Below are positions 1-13,390 of a stretch of 64,000 nucleotides of DNA, one piece after another; the first letter of the stretch is position 1, and each line of letters begins with the position of its first letter. Origin of the DNA: Anarhynchus alexandrinus (lineage: Eukaryota; Chordata; Aves; Charadriiformes; Charadriidae); the NCBI GenBank assembly GCA_008711295.1, contig VUYV01000062.1, forward strand, positions 1,884,888 to 1,948,887, read 5' to 3'. Below the pieces are notes generated by a model. The model ran no database searches. It saw only the letters and a program-made list of their open reading frames with translations, and was not told where the DNA came from. The translations under genes were made by a program, and so were the position numbers.

Positions 1-835
1 ATAGCAGGAGGTAAGTAAGGTAGGATTAGCTGCTCAGTGTCTAGCTGCTTTGAAATTTTACAGTTAGTTGTGCTATTTTAACCAGAGGAGATATATCAGG
101 TTTCCATGGATAGACTCATGTCTACTGTGTGTGCTGGAAGTCACTGCTGGGTCCAAAACTGTCACCCTCTGTTCAGTGGCTGAGAAGGAAGAAACATACC
201 AAAAGAAACACTGCAATAAAAATCTGGGAGAGGATGTGTATATGTATAAAAGGAGAAGAGCAGATGACAGAAAAAGGAGAAAGGAAAGCTGCCAACTGTT
301 CTTTCTTTATTCATTGCTGCTTTAAGGAAGGCCATTAAACTGGAGAGCAAATTGGAATGTCAGCAGCGACACGCAAGCATTAATCTCATGTATCTGAAAA
401 GGGTAGATTTAGGAACCTTTGCCTGCGAAGCTTGGCCTCTGTTGCACTTTGTTAAGTGTGGGTGTTTAAGGGAGAGCGTGCTGGTGTGTGCATGTGTCAG
501 AGAGAGAGAAAACAGAGGCCCAAGGACTTATCTTTGCAGAACCAGAACATGACACCCACTATCAACAGTGGGTGCATCTCCTCTGCAGATAGAAGGGGTT
601 TGTCCATTGATCATCTTGTTGTGTGTGTCTGCAGTGTTTGCCTGTGTGTCACAGAACTGGGTAAGCACTCACAGCACTTCTCAGCCCTGTGCTGGGGCTA
701 TGACTTATCCCATATCTCTTTGTATCTGCTTTTTACATTGAACAGACTGAGAAAATCCTTGCTTTTTCCCCAGCAGCACAGGTCAGAGTAACAGCTCCAT
801 TATGTTAGAGGTGAGATGTGCACCAGTAGAAAGAA

Positions 836-889
836 GTGTGTGTGTGTGTGTGCGTGTGTGTGTNCAGAAAGAAGTGTGTGTGTGTGTGT
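836..889. repeat. (TG)n microsatellite in two blocks with an unresolved base
   Basis: Two TG-dinucleotide runs (about 836-863 and 874-889) are separated by a short segment containing an N at 864. The sequence AGAAAGAAG precedes both runs, so the second block looks like a local duplication of the first. The N suggests an assembly or length-polymorphism problem in the repeat. Confidence 0.9.
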
Positions 890-3800
890 AAATAACTTGG
901 ACAACTTTAAGATATATGTTCTTTTCCAGAGTGGTTCAAAATATTGAATGTCTTTTTCACCGTATGTATAACTGGCATTGGGAACAAGCAATAACCCTGT
1001 CACTCTGCTTTGGAAGGATTATTGGCCAATGCCTACAAAGTAGGTGAGGTTATAAGAAGTCCTGGGTTCTTTGATCAGTCCTCTTGAGCTGTAACTTCTG
1101 CATGCCATGCTTTTTCTGTCTTGAAAATACCTTTAAACTTTTTCAACTCCCATTGCATCCTGTACCATCCTATCACCTGCCATCACTGCTTACTACCATC
1201 GCTAGTTGTCATATGTATTTTACAAGTTTCTGTTAATGTCTGTAAAGCAGTTTGTACTTACTTTCAGTCATGGATTTCAGTATTTTCTTAATATCTTCCC
1301 AATGGCATGGTATTTAGGGACAAGATTTTGTTTGCTGAATGACTTTTCACTTGAGAGTGAGTAATATCAGTGATTGAGTCTTTCTTGACCCAAAGATGCT
1401 GTCAGCCTCTTGCAGGAAGAAGCCTTGCCTCTACTTTAGTGATATAGGTAAGGGGAGGGGAAAAAAGAAATTCCTGCCCGGAATACTTGTGCTTGAAGTA
1501 GGAGGAACTCCTATCACTCAGATCTTGAGCTGCTTTATTGTAGCCTGGTCTTCCTCTTTGATGCCTTTTTTTCCTTTAGAGCCCTGTAGTTAATTAACTC
1601 ACTTGATTAAAAGCAGAATGTCCAAACTCACGGGTCACCACACTTGGGAAGTTTAGATGTCCTGTTTAAAAATAGGCATCAGCACCTGATATGCCTTTTG
1701 AAGACAGCGGGAGCCAGTCCTGCATGAGCTGGTTAAATATAGCGGCAGCCCTACCACTTGCTGGAGCGATTAATAAAGGGAAGAAATTCCATTTGGGCAG
1801 GTAGGGTGCAGTGGATCCAGAAGATCTCCCAGCTGTGCTGTCTGGTGACATGGGCTCTTAGTAAGAGGAGGATTGCTTTGATTTTTATTTTTTCAATACA
1901 GCGGTATAGAGAAACTTGCTCTGCAGATGTTGTGAAGTTGTGAACAAGAAGGATTTTATATACCTTTTACTCAGTTATTACTTGCACAGAGCAGAAGTAC
2001 TTGAAAATTGCTTTTTACTTCATAGCTACTTGCAGAGATCAGCCCTGCATGCAACCTTCACTTAGTGAAATAATGAGAAAATTAAGTGATCCTAATTGCA
2101 CAGCGCACCTTAACTCCATGTTTCAGCTGTCCTTCTTTTTAATTTTCCAGTTACTACCATTCCACACAGACCTATTTTTTGTCTCATTTGCATTACTCTA
2201 AATTACTGGCATCAGCTGAAAGAGATGATGAAGGTGAAGTTAAAGGAGCTGGACTGGTGAATTATGTAAACTGAAGTTTAGTTCTGCAATTTTATTTCTT
2301 GTGTTCCTCAGTTTAGGCATATGTTTTAAGTCTCTGAGATTTGGCAGGTTGGGAGGTTTTGATGTATGTTGACTGCTGTACATAAACACAAGCCACCAAC
2401 TGTCCAAAAAAGGAGAAGCTAATCCAGTGAAAAGGCTAAGATCTGAAATGAGAAACAGTGGGTAAGAGGAGAAAGAGGAGAGACTAGCCAAACTAAAGAT
2501 GCAGGAACGAATTCTTAAGGCTGACAACTAGCTTTTGGAGTGCTTTTACTCCACACACTTACACTAAGTAATCTATCCTCCGAAATAAAGCCTGAAAAGT
2601 TTTGCCCGCATCAGCCAAAAAAAGCTTTAACTGAAGGGGAGGAAGAGTACTATTGTGGGATTTTGGAACTGTATGATCAATATAAACTTCCTTTGCCTGA
2701 CTGAAAAGTTAATCTAACTTTCCAATTTTGGGCAGAGTACTGCTGAGTGTAATGCCCTATTATCTGCCTTAGTCTGCAGGCAACACCAGAGCTTCTTGTT
2801 GCTACCACAGTGCTCCTACATTTCAGAAGTGCAAGCAGTAAGTGTCCAGGACAGTTTGGAACAGCACCAGAACAGTCTTCTGCTGCTTAGGAGAAATTTA
2901 TAAATCCTTGATATGTCACTAAAGGTGCAAAGTAAACTTAGCGTTCACCAGATTTTGACACACAATGCAATACAATAGTCCACTATCATAATTCAGATTC
3001 ATCAAAGCTCAATCAAACAGCAAATAAATCAAACACAGGAGGCCCTGAAAAACTGCCAGAGACAGTGCGCCTCTGGGAGCATGGCACCTCCAGCGACTGA
3101 GAAAGAGAAGCTTGATTATTTACCATGGTATTATCTCTGTACAGATATTAAAATATGTTGATATAGTATGATTTGACCTTATCATTGTATTCAATGTATG
3201 CATATGGTTACCACGTTCTCCTTCTAATTATAACGCAGGTTCATTTGGAAAGAGTTATATCTGAAAAGGAACTTTTTAGCCTTGATTGGTAGGCTTAGTA
3301 TTTGAAGTACATGGTATGAATAAATCTTTCGCCTTTGTATTTGTAGATTATTTCATCTTTTCTCCAAAAATCTGATATTTAGAAACACACCTACTTAATG
3401 CATACAGATGTTATGATCTGGGGACCCTCTTCAGGTAATAATTTGGCCTCTTTGAACTCAAGAGCTTTTTTTTCCCTACAGACCACTTGAAGCTGAAACA
3501 GATGCCTGCCTGACCAGGAGGTCATGCTGATGAACACCAGACTGTCTAAATACTTGCAAAAGAAGGAAGGAACACTGATATGAAGGGGTGGGGGAAAACA
3601 TACTCTAAAAAAACTGCTATGGTGTCTATTTACATGGTCAAAATACACTGAGAATTGCTCAAACACATGTAACACAAAGGTGGCACTCTCTTCAGTAAGG
3701 TCTGTCCTGTATTTCCTCCCAGTAGATGCGTGATGCAGGCAGGGCAGATCCAACATTTCGGGTGGTGCTGGGAGCCAAGATTTCTTTGCTATAATATCTG

Positions 3801-3913
3801 AGCTCAGATTAATGATTCTTAGTATCAGTTGCTAATGGAAAGTGTTTACCAATGCCACCTTCTCCCTCCGCGCTGAAATACTGCTGTTGAAATAATGCCT
3901 CTCTAGGAATTAC

Positions 3914-3930
3914 AAAAAAAAAAAAAAAAA
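3914..3930. repeat. Poly(A) tract, 17 bases
   Basis: An uninterrupted run of 17 A. No recognisable retroelement body or target-site duplication lies next to it, so it is annotated as simple sequence only. Confidence 0.85.
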
Positions 3931-6900
3931 GAGATATGGGCTAATTTTGTTTTATCAATGTTGTTGCTAAAGATGGATGGTTTCAGCAGTTGCAGGAGAG
4001 GCTTAGGAGCCAGATGAGTACAACAACTGAGTGGAGATGAGGCTGAAAAAAGTACGTATTCCATGGGGAACCATCAAATAATTCTCGCTCCTTTCTTAAG
4101 AAGGAAAACAAAAGTATATTCCCCAGGCTCTACTGCCGTTTTGTCCATTCTCTATGTATTCCTTTACTGTGGAAAAGATAGAGAAACTCTTTCCAACAAC
4201 CTGTCCGCATTAGGCAAAAACTACATGTATTTTTAGTACTTGCGCTGCCCCAGCAGCGGCTTGTCTCTAGAGAGCCTCACAAAGAGTTGCTCCCATCTGA
4301 GATAATCCGGTGCAGTTAAGGCAGGGTGGTGCTGATTCCTGGGGGAATGCATTTTGCCTGGGATGGTGAGGAGCTGTCTCCACACAGGACAGCCAGGAGC
4401 CTGGTCAACACTCACAGGCTTATTTAAGTGGTAGTTCAGTGCTTAGCGAGAGAGGGTTCCAGCTCATCGCCAGGGCATGTAGGCATGGCTGCAATGCAAA
4501 TAATTATTGTTACTAGCCTGTCACATGTCAAGAGTAAATAGACATGGAAGCTAAAATGCTGTATTAAGTGAGGTTTGAAATAGAGGCAGCAAGGAAGAGC
4601 TGTACAGCCAGTACTTCATGCAAAGGCTGTCGATCTCATTTACTTTCAGGGGGTCTTCCTTTGTGCAATGTGTTTATATAGCAGTTAATACTCTCTCTAT
4701 AAAAATCTACTTGTGTTTGAACCTTATGGACCCTTTTGTTAAGTTTTACTGTTGGGAAGCTTGAAGAGAGGAAAACTCCTTTTCAGAGTATATGCCGGTA
4801 GCATCTTCTGGATACTCATCTCCTCATTTTTTCTTTGTAGTTACATCCTTTCCCATTTTGTGGAAGAGGGTTAAATATTTTAAGTGTGTTACAGTAATCT
4901 TTTTTAAGAAAAGAACGTCTGGTTGGAAGTTTGCAAATTTCAGGTTGGCCTGGGTGGTGGTTGTTATTCTGCCAAGAGGTTGACAATATTTCTAACAATG
5001 GCTTCATTTTTACACAGATATTATTTAAAACAACAAAAGAACCCCAGTCTTTTGAGCTTCTTTAGAACTGTATTGTCCTTCTGCCTGTACTGCCCTTAAA
5101 AGTAGTCACCCAACTCTGAAGTCTCATGAAATTGCAGTAATTTTTTCAAATGACATCTGGTCTTAAGAAGATATTTTCTATTGTTTGTGTTCCTAAAACC
5201 AGCATTTCCCTTTCTGAACTCTTGAGCTACTTTTGTTTCTGCTGAAAAACTTGGCTAAATCAGATGTAAGAGAAAGATTAACAGAAATAAGAGGATAGAA
5301 GGTGAAGAGAGAAGGAAAGTATTAAGTGGCATCACTAGTTTTAAGTGTTGTACAAAGATACTCTCATATCAGTCTTTGTGTAGTCCATGCTGCTGTGTAA
5401 TTTCTAAATGAGTATATATCATGAGTTTACGGCAAGGAATCTGTTAATTACTTCATTTAACAGGAGTTGTTTCTTTTCTTGGAGCCCTTCCCAACTTTTC
5501 CTTGGGTCCCAAAGAAGGTGGATAGAAGCTTTTAGAAATTTGCAGCATTCCCCTATGTTGAGTGTGGAACAGGTAGGTAAATCCTGATAGACCAAGACAA
5601 ATTACATGCACTTGCCTGTCTGTAAAAGACAGTAATATACTGGAAAAATATTTCTTTGCCAGCACCTTTCCCACATTGATTCATCTCGTTCCAGCAGCTT
5701 AATCATGGCCATTTGAATGTGCCATTGCAGATATTAATTCGGTTTGACACAACCATTTTCCATACACTTGGGAAGGAAATCTTTTTCTACTGGTTCCCTA
5801 CTTTAAGACACAAAGCAAAACAAAAAAAGAAAGGAACATTATGTGATTGGTACCAGCACCAGTTGCGCTATTTGTTTGTAAGTTCTTGTTCTTTTTGAAA
5901 TAAGCTTTAGTGGCAAGAGAGGCCTTTAGACAGTCTGGAGGGGATATAAAGAGTGTGCTTTGTTTATAGTGAGCAAAAATAATTGAGCTTTTCTGTTGCT
6001 GCCTGAAAGCCATGTCTCCTGTTTCTGCGACCTGTTTACTGGGTACTGTAGAGAGCCTGCAGCCCTTCTGCAGCAGATCGGGACTCCCCTAGCCTTTCTG
6101 CTGTTTTCTTTTTTATGGTTGGGCTTTTGAGCAGCACTGGTATGCCCCAAACACCTGCCAGATTTGCATATCATTCTTGCTTGGCTTGAGCATCCACTGC
6201 AAAGTTGGCACACGAACTGTGGAGAAGCAGGGCTAGTGTTTTGATTGTACGCCAGAGCCTGATACTGAAATAGGCAGTGGGAAGGAATCCAGTAATTGTT
6301 GGCCTCTGATCAATGAAAACTGTCGTTAGGCCAGTAAATCGTCGGTATGTGGGCTTAGTTCTATATATCATCTTTGGGCTGGTGTCACCCTGACTCCAGG
6401 ACGAGAACATTATCAACATGTCATCAAGTCTGCCGGGAGCTTTTTATTACTTTTTCTCCCTTTGATTTATATCCATTCTCAAATTTCACACAGGTCAGAT
6501 TCAACAACACTCTGGAGGGACATTGAGGGGATCGTTTCTTTGGTGCAGAAATAGAATTGCCAGCCCCAACTAGCACGGAGCGTCTCTCCCCTGTATGCCC
6601 CAAAGTGCTGCAGGGAGAGCTCTGGCCTGGCAGAGCCTCCCTCGCTCGTTGCTAATTGCTGTGGCAGGAAGCAGAGCCTTCCATTATCTGCGCTCAGACT
6701 GTTTGCTGGGATTGTGGTCAGACAACACCTGATTAGCTTTGGCCTTGTCCACACACAAGAGTGGCACAACTTTAGTTTAAGTAAACTGCAACTTTAGTTT
6801 GAATTGAATGGTAAAGGCTCCATTGTGGGCATTAAGGTTTCTGGCTATCTTCTTTTTTGTTTGGCTTAACGTGACACTGAATCAATTAAGCCAAATAAAA

Positions 6901-7956
6901 ATAAACAGCAGAAAACAAATATCCGCACGGCTTTTTGCACTCTAACTCAGTTTAAAACCAAGCCTCCCACTTAAATCCAGCAGAGCTTTCTTTTACAGAC
7001 AAGCCCCTGCCACCTGTAGTGCCCCCCGAGCCGGGCAGGTGTACCTACCAGCTCTGGCAAAATCCTCGCCTGTTGCCATTGGGAAATGTAGGTCTGTACT
7101 GGCTACAAAAGCTGCAGCTTCTGTGGCTCTGCTCGTATTTTTCTAAACAGGTAAATGGATGTGGGATAACATAATCTCTTCTTTAGGGTAATTTATTGCG
7201 AAATAAATCTTTTTCTGCAGTAGTGCCTGCAAAAGGGAGATACATTGTTAAAGCAGTAGAAGAATAATCATAATTGTGACAAAGACCTAAACCTGCTTTA
7301 AAGGAAATCATGACTGTTTTCAGTTTAAAATACTGGCCTTCTCTTTGAGATGGGGAACTGGGTGGTATTTCTTCAGTAACTTTTTCCTTTATTCCAAACT
7401 ATATCCTGTATTTTCAAAGCAAAGCAGGGTTATTTCTCAGTTACCGCTCATGAGAATGATTAATGTTTAAAAGTATGTGGTGTATGCAGTTAAAGCCTAT
7501 TGTAGTGTAAAAGTTTGAATTAAACTCCTTTTGCATGCAAGTAACGACTGAAATCTGGAAAAGATCATAGCTGAAAAGAATTTGGCCAGAAAATACGGAT
7601 GTTGCCTGTTGGATTACAAAAGTAAGACAGCACATTCAGAGTTAAGGCTGAATGCACAAGTGGCTGCGGTATACCAAGGGATTATATACTGCTGCCTTCT
7701 ACATATAGGCACAGCGTGTCTGGATATGGTTAAGAGTCCAAGCCCTGATTTTTCCCACATTTAGCTGTACTTGATATGTTCTGTTTAACTCTTGGTGGAT
7801 TTCTTCCTTGTATGTGAGATAGATTTATTTAAAGGCAAAGTTAGATAAAAAGTTGCTGGTTAAGGTGGATGGCTAGAGTTTTACAGGCTGTGGCTTTTCT
7901 GGAGACCTTTTATTCTAATGTGTAAATCCTTATTAAGGGACACTCTGAAACTGATC

Positions 7957-8046
7957 ATGGCCCCATTTCAGCAAAGCACTTAGTGCGTGCTGAAGTATGC
8001 GGGAAGTCAGTGAGATTACTTGGATGCTTAAAGTTAAGCAAGTGCA
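7957..8046. repeat. Old palindromic MITE-like interspersed repeat
   Basis: The left part reads AGCAAAGCACTTAGTGCGTG and the right part ATGCTTAAAGTTAAGCAAGT, and the arms are imperfect inverted complements. The wording (GCAAAGCACTT, GCTTAAAGTTAAGCA) matches a palindromic non-autonomous repeat I recognise as common in crocodilian, turtle and bird genomes. The family name is not certain. The copy is diverged and is presumably inert. Confidence 0.5.
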
Positions 8047-11000
8047 GTACCGAATTGCGATGTACATGAGCACAAGATTAGTTGCTACACAAGTACAGAC
8101 CTTATTACTCAAAGTTAAATATTTTGAATTCTTTTTTAATCTTCTTAATGGGAAAGTGAGTAGGTTGCCTTGAAACTCCTTTCTTGCCAAATTCCATTTC
8201 TTAAATCAAAGCTCACATTTGAGTTACATGACCACAAAAAGCATTATAAACTAATAAACCTCTGCATTTGTTTATAGTTGTGTAAACTGAAAAACAGACA
8301 AACCAGTTTAACATTTCTTTGTTCTTATTTTTCCTTTTCTTTTAGTATTTACTGTCAGGCTTGGGCCTTTGAACTGTGTTCTTTCCTTGGCCGTGTTGTG
8401 CTCTTCCCTAGCTCGAGCAGGAAGCGGGGGGGCGCTTGTGACAGCTGCCTGTACCAAACTGCAGGGCTAGCCTTGTTACTTCTGCGCACACAAACTCTCT
8501 TCAAAGGAGCTACTGTTTTCTGTCAGTACAGTTTAATATGTCCAGAGTGACGTACCTACCTGACCCAGTCTGTTATCAGAAGGCTTAAAGGCAGCCCTGA
8601 TCATAGAGGGCTGCACGACTGCTTCTAAATGTCACAGCGTGAATAGTTTCGTGTATAATTAGTAAACTTGTGTTCTCCCTGATTCCCCTCCTGCTTTGGT
8701 GGGAAGAAGGGAGTGCACATTGTAAGCGGAGAGCTAAGGCTCTATGTGCAAGGGCATAACAAAAATAAATAGAGTGATAATACATTAGGGGAAAAAAAAA
8801 AAAAGCAGAGGTCTCTAAACAAGCTTTTGTGTGTTATCTCCAGCAAGCTTATAATAGAATTCACAGCATGAATTTGTGTATGTGTGTGATCGTTGGCTTG
8901 AGCATGTAGGCTTTAAAGTCTGGTACAAATTGTATTTGTTAGTATTGCCTCTTGTCCTAAATTCTATCCAGAAAGTTAGATCTTGAAGCTATGCTAGATT
9001 CTTGTTCCATTTATTTATTTATTTTTAATTCTTTTAAGTTTGTTACTCTTAAATGGAAAAGACACCAAAGCAGAGAAGAAGGAGCTCTGCCCATCAAAAC
9101 AGGCCTATGGAAATATCCCTAGCTAAAATAAACAGAGCACATTTAAGATTCAGTCAGGATGCAAAGGAGTACCCAACCCATAACAAGCTCAGCAGCTGCA
9201 AAGTTTGCTTTGCAGGCATTGTGTAAGAGATTTGCAAAATTAGGTTGTTAACAGGGATTCTGCCACCACGTTACAATTGGTACCTATTGGGTATGCATAG
9301 TTATTTGCCATAAGAGCAGCGAAACTTGAAATAAAATGGTCTGTTAAGAGTAGTGTGAGCAAATGGAGAGTATCTCAGACTCTAGTGCAAAACCCATATA
9401 CTGCCAGGTGTGAAACACCTCACTCCCTTCTAGGGCAGAGACTACTAATTTTTGAACTGGTGTGATAAAACTATCACAGCCACCGTGTTTTATGATATAA
9501 GCCAGGTTGTGTCATGTTTCCTGAAGTCAGAACCTTGTCACGTGTTAACAGACGCTCTCCTCTTAGGCTTCCTTCCAATATTTGAGTCTACAATATTCAT
9601 CAATTCAAATGGACCAGAAAGCTGTGTCAAGTTCTGTTCCTCTGTGCTGTGAAGCCCTCTGTGCCTTGTTTGCGGAGCTTATGAGTCTGCAGCAAGTGGC
9701 TTTTTAGGGACACTGTCCTCTAGCTCAAGCTGCTGGGGCTTTTGCTTTGGCCCTCCCAAAAAACCTGTACAAGTAAGATTTTTAATGAACATTTGAACAT
9801 CGCATTTTTCCATAAACTTAGTGTGACTTTCAGGGCCTTTACTCCCATCACAATATGTGTTTTCCTAGCCTATTTCTATGCGCTTTTCTGACTCCTACGG
9901 TTTTTGTTTTAATGTTTGTTAGCATCCCTGTTACAGATTATTGCCTTTGAGCGATGTCATTAGAGACGGTTACTCTTCTCTGCCTCGTACAACTCATCTG
10001 AGGGGGATGTCTATACTATAAACACTGATGTTAGAGTGGCTCGTGTAGAAACTTTGAGGATTGCTTTAAAATGGTGGCTCAGGTAGCACAGACAGTGCAT
10101 GGCAGCACAGGGAAGCTTGGTGGTGGGTGAGGTACGGCACTGTCAGCTGACCACTCTGCTTCAGCAGGGTGACCCTGTTTGCAGAAATTTGTTAAGGTGG
10201 ATGTAGAATCAATCTGCCTCTTTTTTCAGTAGTGTAGAGTTGTAGAAGAGCTTCACTGAAAGACATCATCCTCAGAATTATCTTCTTCACACCCAGTTGC
10301 CTTTTGAATTTTTGATTATTGCTTTTCAAGACAGCTCTAAGTATATGTTAGGTGTTGATACCTAACTTTATTTTACATATGCACGATCCAAGGAAAGTTC
10401 ATTTACATGTTAAAGAAACTTTTCTCACTGGGGCAGTGTTCTCAGTGTTTTCTGAAGCATCAGCCAGCAGCCCATCCCATTTCTGTCAGTTAAGCAGTAG
10501 AATTTGTCCATTATATCTTAGAAATCCCAGTCTCCACTGGATATCTGTCTCTGCATTGCACCCCGTTTTGTCACTCTCCCAGCAATTCATTCTCACTTGG
10601 ACAAGGCTGTGGCTGTTGGAGCCATGTTGTAAGAAAAACACCCTGAAAGGGCGGTAAGCTAATGACTGAATCCTGCAGATGCACATGTGTCTATGTGCAT
10701 GCATGTGCTCATTCACAAGAGAAGCCCCTGCAACTCCAAACCTAGGAATGTCTTTAAGACTTAGACCCAGGTCACTGAAATTCACAGCAATGGCCATGGT
10801 TTTAGCCTTTTCCTCAGGTGTTAAATGTTTGCGGGCTGTGGCTCTGAATAGATGAGGATAAAGACATGTGGGCATGTTCTTTCTCTACAGCCATCCCATT
10901 TTCTTTCCTGCTGTAGCCCTTGCTTCTTTGCCTGTTTCTGTTTCAGTCTTTCCGATTACTCCCTTTTCACTGCATATTCTAGTATATACTTTAGCCTAGT

Positions 11001-11194
11001 TTCTATCATCGCTTTTAAATCTTGCCTATATTACTATTCGGGTTTCTTGTCCCTCTTTGAAGTCTATTTTTAATGACAGATAATTAACATTTGTATTAAT
11101 GATATGATATAGTGATATATTTCATGTGCTGTTATTCTGTTACAGATACCTTGTATCTTTTTTCATTGTTTTTAAGCATTAATTTTAGATGCTT

Positions 11195-11270
11195 GATCCT
11201 GCAAACTGTAAAATTTACTCATTGAAGTAGTCACATTGGTTTCAAAAGAACTGTTCGTTTGAGTAAGCTT
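11195..11270. repeat. Fragment of an old palindromic amniote repeat
   Basis: It begins GATCCTGCAAAC, continues into TTACTCATTGAAGTAGTCAC and ends near GTTTGAGTAAGC. This is the word order of the same GATCC-TGCAAA type of repeat seen at 54077. It is heavily diverged, so the boundaries are approximate. Confidence 0.35.
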
Positions 11271-13301
11271 TAGTGTTTGTACAAAGTTTTCCATGACTTT
11301 AATTTCTTCTATGCATCTCTTTGCTAGTCGTCTTGTGTTTTTCTGCCTTGTCTTGGAACTTCTCCTAATCTCAGTGTCTTTGCGGATTGGTTTTTTTGTT
11401 GTTGTTTGGTTTGGGTTTTTTTTAATAAAACAAATATATCTAAAACTTCCCATAAATTTCTAACTTTATCTTCTTCTTTCGTTGTCACCATCCTGGTTCT
11501 GTGTGAAATGACTTTGCTCCTTCAAAAGAAGTCTGTTGGTAGTTTCTGGTAATAACTGTAAGGTAATTAATTGTTAAAGCAAATAAAGGCAGATTGACAG
11601 GAGTTTGTTTGGGATGAAAGACAACTGAAGGCTAAAGTGAGACTTGCGAGGCATGACATGTGGTCTAGGATGTTAATCTGCAGATGGCCTATGCTATGCA
11701 ATGGAAATAAGGTCTTCTATTAAAATCAATGGCAAAACTTCCGTTTACTTAAATGGGAGAAGTAGCAAATCCACAACGTGTATTTTGTATAATTATGCAC
11801 ATCAGTGACTCAGACGCTCAGACTTCTGTTTTCACCTTTTGAGGAAGGTATTTATTTTCTAGTGCAGTGTATAGGTGAGTTAGTATGATAAGATTGTTGA
11901 TGGCTCAGCTGGGAGAGTGTGGAGGCGAGCATCAAGATTCCAAGCTGTGCTCCTTCTTTTCCAAAGTCCCCAAATGTCTTCTTGCTCCACTCAGTCGTTC
12001 CTCTTTTCCTCTTTCTCCCTCTCATGAATTCCTTTTTTATAAGAGGAAGAGGAAGGCAGGCTTTTATCCAAAGCAGTAAATAGAACAAAGTCTGCAAAAC
12101 TCTGGTTTTGCATTAAGACATTAAGTCTGGTCATGGTGAAGAACACTAACTTTGACAGACAGTTCAAGTATTGTTGTCCTCTGTTTTTTAGGACCTGAAA
12201 GTGGAATGTATGTACGAAATGAAGCAATTGGTTAGGGATCAGTGTTGGTGAGAAGCTGTGCTGGAGGTGTGCCTACCTTGCCTCAGTTGCATCTGTCAGC
12301 TCCAGAATAATTTTTCGCACTTCGTATAACCCTGTGCCCACAAACTGAATTGCACAATAGAAGACTTGATTGAAATCAATAATCAGATAATAAGTCTTTC
12401 AGGCAATCTAAGCTTCATCAGTCCGTGTGGAGAGAATTGACCAATCTTTATTTTGCTTTTCCTGTAGAACACTGAAGGTTATACATTTGCAATAGTGAAT
12501 TTTATATCCTGTGTCCCTCTAAATCAAATCTGTATTTAGTTCAAAATGCCAATATATCTTTCATTGGAGAGCAATAACCTTTCAACAACCTTTGTTGGGC
12601 TTTATGAATGAATTTCTATCTTAAGGCAATACTTTATTTAGCTATTGTACGTGGTTACAGCCCTGGGCAGGGTCTGCTGCTAACACTAGTGGCTGGGACA
12701 GCTGGAGTAAATCTTAATAGCATCAGTAGGAAAGACTGATCAAAGTTTCAGGTCATTTGCAGCCTTGTGCTTCCTTCCTGTGTATCAGGAATTTCTTACT
12801 CTCTGCCTTCTTTCTTTTTTGTTTGCAATGTTTTTCTTTATGGTCAAAGAGGAACTGTAGCCTCCCAAGAGGTAAGGAAAAAATGAGGAAACTCCTTAGT
12901 GACTAGCATGAGCAGATGACTGCTTAGGTAATGAGGTTCATTAAATATGGTGCAAATAGTGGTGCAAATGCCTTTGTCAGTCAAGTGGCCCTTTAGAAGA
13001 CTTTGGAGCCAGGATATTTCCTTTCATCATCAGGGCTTTGTCGAGGTGCAGTGTTGATTAGGAACACGAATGTCAGGCTGTCAGTGTGCTGAGTTGGGAA
13101 AGCGTGTCTGAACAGACTCCCAGCAGGAAAATCACTGAGCTACACTTAACAGGTGAAATAAGGTGGGAACTGAGAGAGAAAACCACTGTTAATAGACGGC
13201 AGCTGACTGGGGAAGAAGAGTGGCAAAAATCCTCATTATTATTATTTGTTTCATGATAGATGTCATCTTTTCTCACTGCATAGTAAGTGTCTTCTGAGGA
13301 A

Positions 13302-13390
13302 AGTGTCCTTCTGAAGGAAACACAAGAACTGGTTACCCGGGATAGAGACAGGGCTGAGGTACTCAATGACTTTTTTGCCTCAGTCTTNGC
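13302..13390 (+). mobile_element. CR1-type LINE fragment (ORF2, upstream of reverse transcriptase)
   Basis: Translated in the + frame through 13341, this segment stays open and gives KETQELVTRDRDRAEV followed by LNDFFASV. The AEVLNDFFASV motif is characteristic of the CR1/Jockey-like LINE second ORF between the endonuclease and reverse transcriptase domains. An N at 13388 falls on the Phe/Leu codon after SV. Past about 13395 the similarity stops. Only some 30 codons survive, with no 3' end or target duplication recognised, so this is a dead 5'-truncated and internally broken copy. CR1 is the dominant LINE of birds, turtles and crocodilians, which supports the sauropsid assignment. Confidence 0.7.

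Noticed and set aside
3391..3756. 121-codon minus-strand frame
   Set aside because: No recognised domain and no supporting exon structure. Treated as chance.
10486..10875. 129-codon minus-strand frame
   Set aside because: No motif, no splice context and no recognised homology. Treated as chance.
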